Below, piece by piece: positions 46,058 through 55,335 of a stretch of 64,000 nucleotides of DNA; within the stretch, counting starts at the first letter, position 1; every line of letters starts with the position of its first letter. The notes under the pieces are model-generated. The model searched no databases. It was not told the origin of the DNA and saw only the letters and a program-made list of their open reading frames with translations. The translations under genes were made by a program, and so were the position numbers. Source of the stretch: Pseudomonas berkeleyensis (GTDB taxonomy: Bacteria; Pseudomonadota; Gammaproteobacteria; Pseudomonadales; Pseudomonadaceae); NCBI RefSeq assembly GCF_014109765.1, contig NZ_CP059139.1, positions 3,290,001-3,354,000 of the forward strand, written 5' to 3'.

Positions 46058-47017
46058 ATGGACAAGACCTTCCACCAGCCCCTGGGCGGCAATGAAATGC
46101 CCCGCTTCGGCGGCATCGCCACCATGATGCGCCTGCCGCACATCCAGAGCCCCGAGGAAAAACGCCAGCTCGACGCTGCCTTCGTCGGCGTGCCACTGGA
46201 CATCGGCACCTCGCTGCGCTCCGGCACCCGCTTCGGCCCCCGCGAGATCCGCGCCCAGTCGGTGATGATCCGCCCGTACAACATGGCCACCGGCGCCGCC
46301 CCCTTCGACTCGCTGAACGTGGCCGATATCGGCGACGTGGCGATCAACACCTTCAACCTGCTCGACGCCGTACGCATCATCGAAGAGGCCTACGACGAGA
46401 TCGTCGAACTCGGCATCAAGCCGCTGACCCTGGGTGGCGACCACACCATCACCCTGCCGATCCTGCGCGCCCTGCACAAGAAGTACGGCAAGATCGGTCT
46501 GGTGCACGTCGATGCCCACGCCGACGTCAACGATCACATGTTCGGTGAGAAGATCGCCCACGGCACCACCTTCCGCCGCGCCCAAGAGGAAGGCCTGCTC
46601 GACAGCGAGCGCGTGGTACAGATCGGCCTGCGCGCCCAGGGCTACACCGCCGAGGACTTCAACTGGAGCCGTAAACAGGGTTTCCGCGTGGTGCAGGCCG
46701 AAGAGTGCTGGCACCAGTCGCTGGCGCCGCTGATGGCCGAGGTGCGCGAGAAGGTCGGCGGCGGCCCGGTGTACCTGTCCTTCGACATCGACGGCATCGA
46801 CCCGGCCTGGGCGCCCGGCACCGGCACCCCGGAGATCGGCGGCCTGACCACCATCCAGGCCATGGAGATCATCCGTGGCTGCGACGGCCTGGATCTGATC
46901 GGCGGTGACCTGGTCGAGGTCTCGCCGCCCTACGACACCACCGGCAATACCTCGCTGCTCGGCGCCAACCTGCTGTACGAGATGCTCTGCGTACTGCCCG
47001 GCGTGAACAAACGTTGA
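46058..47017 (+). CDS. gbuA: Guanidinobutyrase GbuA
   Basis: Hydrolyses 4-guanidinobutyrate to 4-aminobutyrate and urea in arginine/agmatine-type catabolism. 319 residues, the size recalled for P. aeruginosa GbuA (PA1421), with closely matching N-terminus (HQPLGGNEMPRFGGIATMMR). The three ureohydrolase metal motifs are present: GGDHTITLP, HVDAHADVND and SFDIDGIDP, supplying the binuclear Mn centre. A palindromic site (45953-45978) lies upstream. The NTF2-like gene starts nine bases after its stop. Related agmatinases and the Ni-dependent guanidine hydrolase share the fold, but the overall similarity and neighbours favour GbuA. Confidence 0.94.
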   Translation: MDKTFHQPLGGNEMPRFGGIATMMRLPHIQSPEEKRQLDAAFVGVPLDIGTSLRSGTRFGPREIRAQSVMIRPYNMATGAAPFDSLNVADIGDVAINTFNLLDAVRIIEEAYDEIVELGIKPLTLGGDHTITLPILRALHKKYGKIGLVHVDAHADVNDHMFGEKIAHGTTFRRAQEEGLLDSERVVQIGLRAQGYTAEDFNWSRKQGFRVVQAEECWHQSLAPLMAEVREKVGGGPVYLSFDIDGIDPAWAPGTGTPEIGGLTTIQAMEIIRGCDGLDLIGGDLVEVSPPYDTTGNTSLLGANLLYEMLCVLPGVNKR

Positions 47018-47025
47018 GGCTCGCC

Positions 47026-47436
47026 ATGGACATCCAGGCCCAGGTACTGGAGGCCGCCAGCACACTGGTGGCCGCCTTCGCCGCGAACGACAGCGATGCC
47101 TACTTCGCCGCCTTCAGCACCGATGCCAGCTTCGTTTTCCACACCAGCGAACAGACCCTGTCCAACCGCGCGGCCTACCGCCAGTTGTGGGACAGCTGGC
47201 AGCGCGACGGCATGCGCGTGCTGGCCTGTCGCTCGCTCAACCCGCGGGTGCAGGTGCTCGGCGACAACGTGGCGCTGCTGTGCCACGACGTCATCCCCCG
47301 CCTGCACCTCGCCGACCAGGACGTCGAGAGCCACGAGCGGGAGACCATTGTCTTTCGCCGAGAACACGAAAACGCCCCATGGCTTGCTTGCCATGAACAT
47401 CTGTCGGCCATGCCGCAACCCCTGCCGCCCACCTGA
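47026..47436 (+). CDS. NTF2-like (DUF4440/SnoaL-type) protein
   Basis: 136 residues from ATG 47026, with TTGAGG just upstream overlapping the gbuA stop. The alpha+beta cone fold is suggested by AASTLVAAFAANDSDAYFAAFSTDASFVFHTSEQTLSNRAAYRQLWDSW and the C-terminal strands ESHERETIVFRREH. No catalytic assignment. The same position is held by PA1420 in the P. aeruginosa gbu cluster (from memory), so it is a conserved accessory of guanidinobutyrate use, perhaps a small-molecule binding or isomerising protein. Confidence 0.8.
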   Translation: MDIQAQVLEAASTLVAAFAANDSDAYFAAFSTDASFVFHTSEQTLSNRAAYRQLWDSWQRDGMRVLACRSLNPRVQVLGDNVALLCHDVIPRLHLADQDVESHERETIVFRREHENAPWLACHEHLSAMPQPLPPT

Positions 47437-47456
47437 ACCGGCGCTGGAGATCGATC

Positions 47457-48977
47457 ATGCACAACAACAATAATGACGCTCAACACATCACCCGCATCGA
47501 AACCTTCGGCATCGAACAGATTCCCGAGCAGGCACGTCACGCTGGGCCACTGGATCTGTTCCGGCTGATCTTCGGCGGCGCCAATACTTTCGCCACAGCG
47601 GTGCTCGGCAGCTTTCCGGTACTGTTCGGCCTGTCCTTCCAGGCCGGCTTCTGGGCCATCCTGCTCGGTGTCGTCGCCGGTTCGCTGATCCTCGCGCCGA
47701 TGGGCCTGTTCGGCGCCCTCAACGGCACCAACAATGCGGTTTCCTCGGGCGCCCACTTCGGCGTGCACGGGCGCATCATCGGCTCCTTCCTCTCGCTGCT
47801 CACCGCCGTGGCCTTCTTCTCGCTGTCGGTGTGGAGCTCGGGCGATGCCCTGGTCGGCGGCGCCAAACGCCTGCTCGGCCTGCCGGAAACCGACCTGACC
47901 CTGGGTCTAGCCTACGGTCTGTTCGCCGTGCTGGTACTGGCGGTATGCATCTATGGCTTTCGCTTCATGCTGTGGGTCAACAAGGTCGCCGTGGTCAGCG
48001 CCAGCCTGTTGTTCCTGCTCGGCATCGCCGCCTTCGCCGGGCCCTTCGACCTGCACTACGCTGGCAGCCTCGGCCAGGACGATCCGGGCTTCTGGGCCGC
48101 CTTCCTCGGTGCCGCGCTGATCGCCATGAGCAACCCGGTGTCGTTCGGCGCCTTCCTCGGTGACTGGTCGCGCTACATTCCCAAGCACACCGCCAAGTCG
48201 CGCATCATGACTGCGGTGATCGGCGCACAACTCGGTACGCTGATTCCCTTCGTCTTCGGCCTGGCCACCGCCACCATCGTCGCCGTCCAGGCGCCGCAGT
48301 ACATCGAGCAGAACAACTACGTCGGCGGCCTGTTGGCCATCGCCCCGGTCTGGTATTTCCTGCCGGTGTGCCTGATCGCGGTGATCGGCGGCATGTCCAC
48401 CGGCACCACCGCGCTGTACGGCACCGGGCTGGACATGTCGAGCATGTTCCCGCGAGTGCTGAGCCGAGTACGCGCCACCGTGCTGATCGGCCTGGCAGCT
48501 ATCGCCTTCATCTTCATCGGCCGCTTCGCCGCCAACCTGGTGCAGAGCGTGTCCACCTTCGCCGTGCTGATCGTCACCTGCACCAGCCCGTGGATGGTGA
48601 TCATGATCCTCGGCCTGATCGTGCGCCGTGGTTTCTATTGCCCGGACGATCTGCAGGTGTTCACTCGCGGCCAACGCGGCGGACGCTATTGGTTCCACCA
48701 CGGCTGGAACTGGCGCGGCCTTGGCGCCTGGATTCCCAGTGCGGCGCTGGGCCTGTGCTTCGTCAATCTGCCGGGGCAGTTCGTCGGTCCGTTCGGCGAA
48801 CTCGCTGACGGTATCGACATCAGCCTGCCACTGACCCTGGGCATGGCCGCCGTGCTCTACCTCGCCCTGCTCAACCTGTTCCCGGAACCGGCCAGTGTCT
48901 ACGGGCCGGCCGGCGCACGTTGGGTTCGTTCGCCAGACAGCGTCGCGCCCGGCCTGAAGGATGCCGAAGCCGCCTGA
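47457..48977 (+). CDS. NCS1-family (cytosine/purine permease-like) transporter
   Basis: 506 residues with about twelve TM helices. NCS1 features: GPLDLFRLIFGGANTFATAVLGSFPVLFG near the start and the NNAVSSGAHFGVHGRIIGS and SFGAFLGDWSRYIP motifs. NCS1 members take up nucleobases, hydantoins or vitamins with H+ or Na+. Here, in the PA1419 position of the gbu cluster, the cargo may be 4-guanidinobutyrate or a related cation. Starts 20 bases after the NTF2-like gene, so in the same operon. Confidence 0.88.
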   Translation: MHNNNNDAQHITRIETFGIEQIPEQARHAGPLDLFRLIFGGANTFATAVLGSFPVLFGLSFQAGFWAILLGVVAGSLILAPMGLFGALNGTNNAVSSGAHFGVHGRIIGSFLSLLTAVAFFSLSVWSSGDALVGGAKRLLGLPETDLTLGLAYGLFAVLVLAVCIYGFRFMLWVNKVAVVSASLLFLLGIAAFAGPFDLHYAGSLGQDDPGFWAAFLGAALIAMSNPVSFGAFLGDWSRYIPKHTAKSRIMTAVIGAQLGTLIPFVFGLATATIVAVQAPQYIEQNNYVGGLLAIAPVWYFLPVCLIAVIGGMSTGTTALYGTGLDMSSMFPRVLSRVRATVLIGLAAIAFIFIGRFAANLVQSVSTFAVLIVTCTSPWMVIMILGLIVRRGFYCPDDLQVFTRGQRGGRYWFHHGWNWRGLGAWIPSAALGLCFVNLPGQFVGPFGELADGIDISLPLTLGMAAVLYLALLNLFPEPASVYGPAGARWVRSPDSVAPGLKDAEAA

Positions 48978-49047
48978 GTACAGCCTACGCCTCGCAAAAC
49001 GGGCGCACTGCGCCCGGATTCACTCCCAGAAGAAAGAGAACAAGATC

Positions 49048-50427
49048 ATGATCCTGGATATTTCCGTTGTCTTCATTTATGCCGCCTGCATGCTGCTCCT
49101 GGGCTGGTACGGCATGCGCCGTGCCCGCAATCAGGAGGATTACCTGGTGGCCGGGCGCAACCTCGGCCCGGCCTTCTACATGGGCACCATGGCCGCCACC
49201 GTGCTCGGCGGCGCGGCCACCGTCGGTACCGTACGCCTGGGCTACGTGCACGGCATTTCCGGCTTCTGGCTGTGCGCCGCGCTGGGCGCGGGCATCATCG
49301 TGCTCAACCTGTTCCTGGCCAAACCGCTGCTCAAGCTGCGCATTTTCACCGTCACGCAGATTCTCGAGCGCCGCTACACGCCGATGGCGCGCCAGGCCAG
49401 CGCAGTGGTGATGTTCACCTACGCCCTGATGATCGCCGTGGTCTCCACCCTGGCCAGCGGCACCGTGCTGCAGGTGCTGTTCGACCTGCCCTTCTGGGCA
49501 GCCATCCTGCTCGCCGGCGGCGTGGTGGTGGTGTACTCGAGCATCGGTGGCATGTGGTCGCTGACCCTGACCGATATCGTCCAGTTCGTGATCAAGACCG
49601 TCGGCCTGATGTTCGTGCTGCTGCCGATCTGCCTGTACCGCGTCGGCGGCTGGGACGAGTTGGTGGCCAAGCTGCCGGAAACCGCCTTAAGCCTGACCAC
49701 CATCGGCTACGACACCATCCTCACCTACTTCCTGATCTACTTCTTCGGCATTCTCATCGGCCAGGACATCTGGCAACGCGTGTTCACCGCCCGCAGCGAA
49801 GGCGTGGCCCGCGTGGCCGGGAGCATGGCCGGCGTGTATTGCGTGATCTACGGCCTGGTTGGCGCACTGATCGGCATGTGCGCCAAGGTGCTGCTGCCGG
49901 AACTGGAAAACGCCAACAACGCCTTCGCCGCCATCGTCCAGAACGCCCTGCCCGACGGCATCCGTGGCCTGGTGATCGCCGCCGCCCTGGCCGCGATGAT
50001 GTCCACCGCCAGCGCCGGCCTGCTCGCCGCCTCCACCACCGTGACCGAAGACCTGCTGCCGAAACTGCGCGGCGGCCAGGCCTCCAGCCTCGGTATGGCA
50101 CGTCTGTTCACCCTGCTCACCGGCCTGCTGGTGCTGGCCATCGCGCTGGTGGTCAACGACGTGATCGGTGCCCTGACCCTGGCCTACAACCTGCTGGTCG
50201 GCGGCATCCTGATCCCGATCCTCGGCGCCATCTACTGGAAGCGCGCCACCACCACCGGCGCCATCGCCAGCATGGTGCTGGGCTGCGCGACGGCCATGTC
50301 GTTCATGTTCAAGGACGGTCTGGAGGCCAATACACCGATCTACTACAGCCTGGCCGTCGGCCTGCTCGCCTTCGTCATCGGCAGCCTGTTGACCCGACCG
50401 CAGGCGCGAGCAACCCGCCTCGCCTGA
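49048..50427 (+). CDS. Sodium:solute symporter (SSS) family transporter
   Basis: 459 residues from ATG 49048; the frame also opens at 48961 inside the previous gene's end but lacks homology there. About thirteen TM helices in the LeuT-like fold. Typical SSS parts: GWYGMRRARNQEDYLVAGRNLGPAFYMGTMAATVLGGAATVGTV; the TM8 region VIAAALAAMMSTASAGLLAASTTVTEDL, holding the Ser/Thr that bind Na+; and IPILGAIYWKRATTTGAIASMVLG. It is the second transporter in the gbu block (PA1418 position). Which of the two carries guanidinobutyrate cannot be said. Confidence 0.88.
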   Translation: MILDISVVFIYAACMLLLGWYGMRRARNQEDYLVAGRNLGPAFYMGTMAATVLGGAATVGTVRLGYVHGISGFWLCAALGAGIIVLNLFLAKPLLKLRIFTVTQILERRYTPMARQASAVVMFTYALMIAVVSTLASGTVLQVLFDLPFWAAILLAGGVVVVYSSIGGMWSLTLTDIVQFVIKTVGLMFVLLPICLYRVGGWDELVAKLPETALSLTTIGYDTILTYFLIYFFGILIGQDIWQRVFTARSEGVARVAGSMAGVYCVIYGLVGALIGMCAKVLLPELENANNAFAAIVQNALPDGIRGLVIAAALAAMMSTASAGLLAASTTVTEDLLPKLRGGQASSLGMARLFTLLTGLLVLAIALVVNDVIGALTLAYNLLVGGILIPILGAIYWKRATTTGAIASMVLGCATAMSFMFKDGLEANTPIYYSLAVGLLAFVIGSLLTRPQARATRLA

Positions 50428-50498
50428 GCAGCTAACCTCAACCCTGGGTGCCGGCAACGCAAGCCGGCACCTCGACTCCTCATCACAAGGAACCCGCG

Positions 50499-52100
50499 AT
50501 GACCACCTGTGGAGAATTCCTCGTCAAGCAACTCGAAGCCTGGGGCGTCGACACCGTCTTCGGCATTCCCGGCGTGCATACCGTCGAGCTCTATCGCGGC
50601 CTGCCGGCCAGCGGCATCCGCCATGTCACCCCACGTCACGAGCAAGGCGCGGGCTTCATGGCCGATGGCTATGCACGGGTCAGCGGCAAGCCAGGCGTAT
50701 GTTTCATCATCACCGGGCCGGGGATGACCAATATCCTCACTGCCATGGGCCAGGCCTACGCCGACTCGATCCCGATGCTGGTGATCTCCAGCGTCAACGA
50801 ACGCGAACGCCTCGGGCTCGGCAAGGGTTACCTGCATGAGCTGCCCAACCAGCGCGCCATGACCGCCGGCGTCACCGCCTTCAGCCATACCCTGATGAGC
50901 GTCGAGGAGCTGCCTGCAGTGTTGTCTCGCGCCTTTACCGTATTCGAAGGTGAGCGGCCGCGCCCGGTGCACATCGAGCTGCCGCTGGACATCATCACTG
51001 CCGACGCCTCGCACATGGCCCTGGCGCCGCGCCCGACCGTGCGTCGCCCCGCCCCCAACCGCACGCTGATCCGTGAGGCGGCCGGGCTGCTCAAACAGGC
51101 CGAACGCCCGTTGCTGCTGCTCGGTGGTGGTTGCGTCGCAGCCGAAGCCGAGGCACGCGCCCTGGCCGCCGTGCTGGATGCACCGACGGCGCTGACCATC
51201 AACGCCAAGGGCCTACTGCCACCCGCCCATCCGCTGTTGCTCGGCAGCAACCAGTCGCTGCGGCCCGTACGGGATCTGGCGCTGGAGGCCGATGTGGTGC
51301 TGGCCATTGGCACCGAACTGGGCGAGACCGATTACGACGTGGTGTTCGACGGCGACTTTCGTCTGCCCGGCCGCCTGATTCGCATCGACATCGACGGCCA
51401 GCAACTGCAGCGTAACTTCACTCCACACCTGGCGATCCAGGGCGATGCACGCCTGGCCATGCGCATGCTGCTGGCCGAGTTCGACCCACGCCAGGCCAGC
51501 GCCAACAGCCCAGGCGCCCAGCGCACCGCGGCCGTGCAGAAACGTCTGGGCGAGGATTTCAGCGGCTGGGCGCACTACCGCCAGTTGTTCGACTGCATCC
51601 TCGATACCCTGCCCGATGCGCGCTTCGTCGGTGATTCGACGCAAACCGTGTACAGCGGCAATCACCTGGTGGAGCTGGACGGTGCGCGACGCTGGTTCAA
51701 CGCCTCTACCGGCTACGGCACTCTCGGTTACGGCCTGCCGGCCGCCATCGGCGCCAAGCTGGCCGAACCGCAACGCCCGGTGATCAGCCTGATGGGCGAC
51801 GGCGGCGTGCAATTCACCATTGCCGAGCTGGCCAGCGCAGTCGAAGCCAGGGTCGGCATCATCGTCTTGCTGTGGAACAACAGCGGTTACGGCGAGATCA
51901 AGCGCTACATGCAGCGCCGTGACATCACTCCGATTGCCGTCGACATCTACACCCCGGATCTACTGGCCATCGCCCGCGGCTTCGGCTGCGCCGCCGAGCG
52001 CGCACGGGATCACGCGCACCTGGCCGAGTTGCTGCGCCAGGCGCCTACGGATAGACCGCTGCTGATCGAAATAATGGAAGAAGCACCGTTTCACCCCTGA
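50499..52100 (+). CDS. ThDP-dependent 2-ketoacid decarboxylase (5-guanidino-2-oxopentanoate decarboxylase-like)
   Basis: 533 residues from ATG 50499 (AAGGA upstream). Full acetolactate-synthase-like fold: the N-terminal Pyr domain with catalytic Glu in PRHEQGAGFMADGYAR, central domain (about 190-330), PP domain with GDGGVQFTIAELASAVE and NNSGYGEIK (GDG-to-NN cofactor motif). AruI, a relative, decarboxylates 2-ketoarginine to 4-guanidinobutyraldehyde, one oxidation before the GbuA substrate. This gene is in the PA1417 position, so that role fits the operon, but it may act on another branched or guanidino 2-ketoacid. No aldehyde dehydrogenase is nearby. Confidence 0.88.
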   Translation: MTTCGEFLVKQLEAWGVDTVFGIPGVHTVELYRGLPASGIRHVTPRHEQGAGFMADGYARVSGKPGVCFIITGPGMTNILTAMGQAYADSIPMLVISSVNERERLGLGKGYLHELPNQRAMTAGVTAFSHTLMSVEELPAVLSRAFTVFEGERPRPVHIELPLDIITADASHMALAPRPTVRRPAPNRTLIREAAGLLKQAERPLLLLGGGCVAAEAEARALAAVLDAPTALTINAKGLLPPAHPLLLGSNQSLRPVRDLALEADVVLAIGTELGETDYDVVFDGDFRLPGRLIRIDIDGQQLQRNFTPHLAIQGDARLAMRMLLAEFDPRQASANSPGAQRTAAVQKRLGEDFSGWAHYRQLFDCILDTLPDARFVGDSTQTVYSGNHLVELDGARRWFNASTGYGTLGYGLPAAIGAKLAEPQRPVISLMGDGGVQFTIAELASAVEARVGIIVLLWNNSGYGEIKRYMQRRDITPIAVDIYTPDLLAIARGFGCAAERARDHAHLAELLRQAPTDRPLLIEIMEEAPFHP

Positions 52101-52163
52101 GGTGAAACGCAGTCGCGGCCAAAGCCCGGCCCACCAAGGATGTGGGCAAGGCTTTGGCCGCGA
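52087..52163 (+). terminator. Two consecutive hairpins ending the gbu operon
   Basis: The first (52087-52109, arms CGTTTCACC/GGTGAAACG) spans the stop codon. The second has 14-base perfect arms TCGCGGCCAAAGCC (52113-52126) and 52150-52163, with an inner GCCCAC/GTGGGC stem. No T-run follows. Confidence 0.65.
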
Positions 52164-52186
52164 TCATAAAAGGCGTTGCCGAACTC

Positions 52187-52239
52187 GTAGGGCGGGTGCA
52201 ACCCGCCGTTCTCAGGCCGGCGGGTTTCACCCGCCCTAC
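52187..52239. repeat. REP element (GTAGGGCGGG family)
   Basis: GTAGGGCGGGTGCAACCCGC at one end and the complement of GCGGGTTTCACCCGCCCTAC at the other, 53 bases overall. A near-identical copy is at 62856-62908. Confidence 0.85.
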
Positions 52240-52263
52240 GCGATCCGGTCGATGAAGAGATGC

Positions 52264-52395
52264 TCAGCGGCGCTGACGCGCCTCACGACGCAGGCGTTCC
52301 TGCTCGGCCTCACTGATACGGATCGGTTGGGGTTGCGGGGCGAGCCCAAGGGCCTGCAGCAGGTTTTGCACTTGTTCTTGCAGCTTGGCGAGCAT
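52264..52395 (-). CDS. Small conserved-looking protein, 43 residues
   Basis: A short frame with a strong ribosome site (AGGAGG, ten bases before the ATG). The product begins MLAKLQEQVQNLLQALGLAP and ends ISEAEQERLRREARQRR: a hydrophobic amphipathic helix, a Pro/Gln linker, and a very charged second helix. Codon use is like a real Pseudomonas gene. It lies on the aceK strand, 93 bases after the aceK stop, and could be transcribed with it. Function unknown. Confidence 0.75.
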   Translation of the reverse strand: MLAKLQEQVQNLLQALGLAPQPQPIRISEAEQERLRREARQRR

Positions 52396-52488
52396 GGATA
52401 CGACCTCCTGCCAAGTGAGTGGAATCACCAGCGCTGCTGGCTCACCTATGAGATTAGGCCTGCCAAAGCGGATTTCAACCAGTACACG

Positions 52489-54207
52489 TCAAATGACCGG
52501 ACTTTTGCGCCGGTATGGGAACACGTCGATCACCTTGCCCGCCCGAATCGCCTCCTGCAAGCCCTTCCAGTAGTCGGCGTCATACAGATTGCCGTGCAGT
52601 TGGCTGAACAGGCGACGCTGCTTGATATCGGCGAACAGAAAGGGCGGAAACTCCTCCGGGAACACATCCATCGGCCCCACCGAGTACCAGGGCTCGGAGC
52701 TCATTTCGTCCTCGGGGAAACGCGGCGGCGGAATGTGGCGGAAATTCACCTCGGTGAGAAAACAGATCTCGTCGTAATCGTAGAACACCACGCGACCATG
52801 ACGGGTAACGCCGAAGTTCTTCAGCAGCATGTCGCCGGGGAAAATATTCGCCGCCGCCAGTTGCTTGATGGCCAGGCCGTAATCCTCCAGCGCCTCACGT
52901 ACCTGGGCGTCGTTGGCGCTGTCCAGATAGAGGTTGAGTGGGGTCATGCGCCGCTCGGTCCAGCAATGGCGAACCAGCACGGTATCGCCCTCCACCACCA
53001 CGGTCGAGGGTGCCACCTCGAGCAATTCGGCCAGGCACTCCGGCTCGAACTTGGCCTTGGGGAAACGGAAGTCGGAGAATTCCTGGGTGTCCGCCAGTCG
53101 CCCCACGCGATCGACACTTTTCACCAGGCGGTACTTCTCGATCACCGTGTTGCGATCCACCGTCTTGGCGTGGGCAAACCGATCCTTGATGATCTTGAAC
53201 ACCGTATTGAAGCCCGGCAGCGTAAATACGCTCATCACCATGCCGCGCACACCGGGGGCCATGATGAAACGATCGTCGGTGGTCGCCAGATGGCCGATCA
53301 AGGCGCGGTAGAACTCCGACTTGCCGTGCTTGTAGAAACCGATCGAGGTGTACAGCTCGGCGATGTGCTTGCCCGGCAGAATGCGCTTGAGGAAGCCGAC
53401 GAACTCCGCCGGGATGGCCACGTCCACCATGAAGTAGCTACGAGTGAAGGAGAAGATGATCGACACCTCGGCCTCGTCGGTGATCACCGCATCGGCCTGG
53501 ATGCCATGGCCCTCCTGGTGCAGCAGCGGAATTGCCAGCGGCCATTGCTCGTCACGGGTGTACAGACGACCTACCAGGTAGGCGCCCTTGTTGCGATAGA
53601 GCACCGAGGAGAACAGCTCGATACACAGTTCCGGATCCTTGCAGATCCAGTCCGGCAGGCTGGCACGCAATTGCGTCTCCAGGCGCTGCAGGTCACGCGG
53701 CAGATCCTCGTAAGGCACGTCGAAACGGTAATCTTCGAAGATCGCCTGCAAGGCCTGGCCCAATTCCCCCATGGGTCGATAGCTGCGCGTCTGCGCGGCT
53801 GATGGATGGCTGCGCAACGAGGGTCGGGTGGTATGGATGAACATGCAGCCATCACTGATCAGGTCATGGCTGAACAGGCTGCAGAAGATCGAGTTGAACC
53901 AGGTTTCCGCCAGTTCGTCATCGAAACGCAGGTCGATCAGGGCGATATAGGCGCTCTTCACCAGCGGCCACTGCGCCACCTCCAGTAGCGCCGCATCGAA
54001 GCCCTGGCCCAGCCGCTCACGGGTTTGCGCGACCTTTTCCTCGTACAGATTGATCCGCGCGGCCGAAGCGCGCTGCGCCTCCTGCCACTGCGCCTGCTCG
54101 AAGCGGGCGCGCGCACCGTCGGTGATCTGGCGAAAATGTTCGCGATAATCGTCGAAACCATCGAGGATCAAGCGGGCGATTTCGCCAGCCGGCCATTGTT
54201 GCCCCAT
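52489..54207 (-). CDS. aceK: Isocitrate dehydrogenase kinase/phosphatase AceK
   Basis: Switches isocitrate dehydrogenase off by phosphorylation to send carbon into the glyoxylate shunt during growth on acetate or fatty acids, and also dephosphorylates it. 572 residues from ATG 54207, the usual length (570-580). Regulatory domain in the N-terminal half; kinase-like C-terminal half with [24 protein letters not shown] segment, [10 protein letters not shown] loop equivalent ([27 protein letters not shown]), and the metal/catalytic part [33 protein letters not shown]. The gene is monocistronic with its own REP upstream. Confidence 0.95.
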   Translation of the reverse strand: MGQQWPAGEIARLILDGFDDYREHFRQITDGARARFEQAQWQEAQRASAARINLYEEKVAQTRERLGQGFDAALLEVAQWPLVKSAYIALIDLRFDDELAETWFNSIFCSLFSHDLISDGCMFIHTTRPSLRSHPSAAQTRSYRPMGELGQALQAIFEDYRFDVPYEDLPRDLQRLETQLRASLPDWICKDPELCIELFSSVLYRNKGAYLVGRLYTRDEQWPLAIPLLHQEGHGIQADAVITDEAEVSIIFSFTRSYFMVDVAIPAEFVGFLKRILPGKHIAELYTSIGFYKHGKSEFYRALIGHLATTDDRFIMAPGVRGMVMSVFTLPGFNTVFKIIKDRFAHAKTVDRNTVIEKYRLVKSVDRVGRLADTQEFSDFRFPKAKFEPECLAELLEVAPSTVVVEGDTVLVRHCWTERRMTPLNLYLDSANDAQVREALEDYGLAIKQLAAANIFPGDMLLKNFGVTRHGRVVFYDYDEICFLTEVNFRHIPPPRFPEDEMSSEPWYSVGPMDVFPEEFPPFLFADIKQRRLFSQLHGNLYDADYWKGLQEAIRAGKVIDVFPYRRKSPVI

Positions 54208-54263
54208 ATGAATGCCCTGCTGTGCAATGAGTGAACCGAGCTTAGCCGCAAAGCCAACAAAAC

Positions 54264-54330
54264 GTAGCCCGAATGTAATCCGGGGAAGGCTCCGCACCGT
54301 AAAACCGCTCCCGGATTGCATCCGGGCTAC
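54264..54330. repeat. REP element (GTAGCCCGGATG family) upstream of aceK
   Basis: GTAGCCCGAATGTAATCCGG and the complement of CCGGATTGCATCCGGGCTAC form the arms. It lies between the divergent aceK and EamA genes. Confidence 0.8.
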
Positions 54331-54432
54331 GAAGCTGTATGCGCCCCAGGCACGACTTCGAAAGCACGATGCGGATTGCCAGAAGCACAGCCAACGGCAA
54401 CACTCTCGCTCCCGACCTGCCGGATACCCGCC

Positions 54433-55323
54433 TTGCGTATCGCCGACCTCCTTCGCCTGCTCCTGCTCGCCGCCATATGGGGCGCCAGCTTCCTGTTCAT
54501 GCGCGTCGCGGCGCCGGAACTAGGCAGCATGCCCACCGCCTTCTTCCGCGCCAGCGTCGGCGCCCTTGGCTTGCTGTTAGTGCTTCTGGTGCTGCGCACG
54601 GACTGGGATTTTCGCGGCAAATTTCGCATCTGCCTGCTGCTTGGCGTGATCAACGCGGGCCTGCCCTCAGCGATGTATTGCCTGGCGGCGTTGATCCTGC
54701 CGGCCGGTTACTCGGCGATTTTCAATGCCACCACACCATTGATGGGCGTGCTGATCGGTGCGCTGTTCTTTCAGGAAGGCATCACCGCGAGCAAGGCCGT
54801 CGGTGTCGCACTCGGTCTGTTTGGCGTAGCCGTGCTGACCCGCACCGGCCCGATAGCCTTCGACATGCAATTGTTACTGGGCGCCGGTGCCTGCCTGGTG
54901 GCCACCACCTGCTACGGCTTCGCGGGCTTCCTGACGCGGCGCTGGATCGGCCAGCAGGGCGGCCTGGACAATCGTCTGACCGCCTTCTCCAGCCTGGTGG
55001 GCGCCAGCCTGTTCCTGTTGCCGTTGTTCGCTGGCAGCCTGGCATTGCAACCACCTGCCAGCTGGGGTGGGATCGAGGTATGGCTGTCGCTGGCAGGTCT
55101 CGGTCTGGTGTGCACCGCCTTTGCCTACGTTCTTTACTTCCGGTTGCTGGCCGATGTCGGGCCGATCAAGGCGAGCACCACCACTTTTCTGATCCCACCT
55201 TTCGGCGTCCTGTGGGGCGCGTTGCTGCTGGGCGAACCCCTGAGCTGGGATTACCTGCCGGGCAGCGTGCTGATCGCCCTGGCGCTCTGGCTGGTGGTGC
55301 GGCCAAGCGCCGTCAGAGGCTGA
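54433..55323 (+). CDS. EamA/DMT-family transporter
   Basis: About 296 residues and ten TM helices in two EamA repeats ([31 protein letters not shown] at the start; [24 protein letters not shown] in the second repeat). No ATG or GTG fits the N-terminus. TTG 54433 directly precedes the first helix and gives the family's length, but it has no clear ribosome site, so the start is uncertain. Substrate unknown. Convergent with the fRMsr gene, 12 bases away. Confidence 0.78.
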   Translation: MRIADLLRLLLLAAIWGASFLFMRVAAPELGSMPTAFFRASVGALGLLLVLLVLRTDWDFRGKFRICLLLGVINAGLPSAMYCLAALILPAGYSAIFNATTPLMGVLIGALFFQEGITASKAVGVALGLFGVAVLTRTGPIAFDMQLLLGAGACLVATTCYGFAGFLTRRWIGQQGGLDNRLTAFSSLVGASLFLLPLFAGSLALQPPASWGGIEVWLSLAGLGLVCTAFAYVLYFRLLADVGPIKASTTTFLIPPFGVLWGALLLGEPLSWDYLPGSVLIALALWLVVRPSAVRG

Positions 55324-55335
55324 TCAGCAGGCACT

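Noticed and set aside
46058..47017. Guanidine hydrolase (GdmH-type)
   Set aside because: Close match to GbuA along the full length and the gbu neighbours; no GhaA/GhaB accessory genes and no guanidine riboswitch were recognised.
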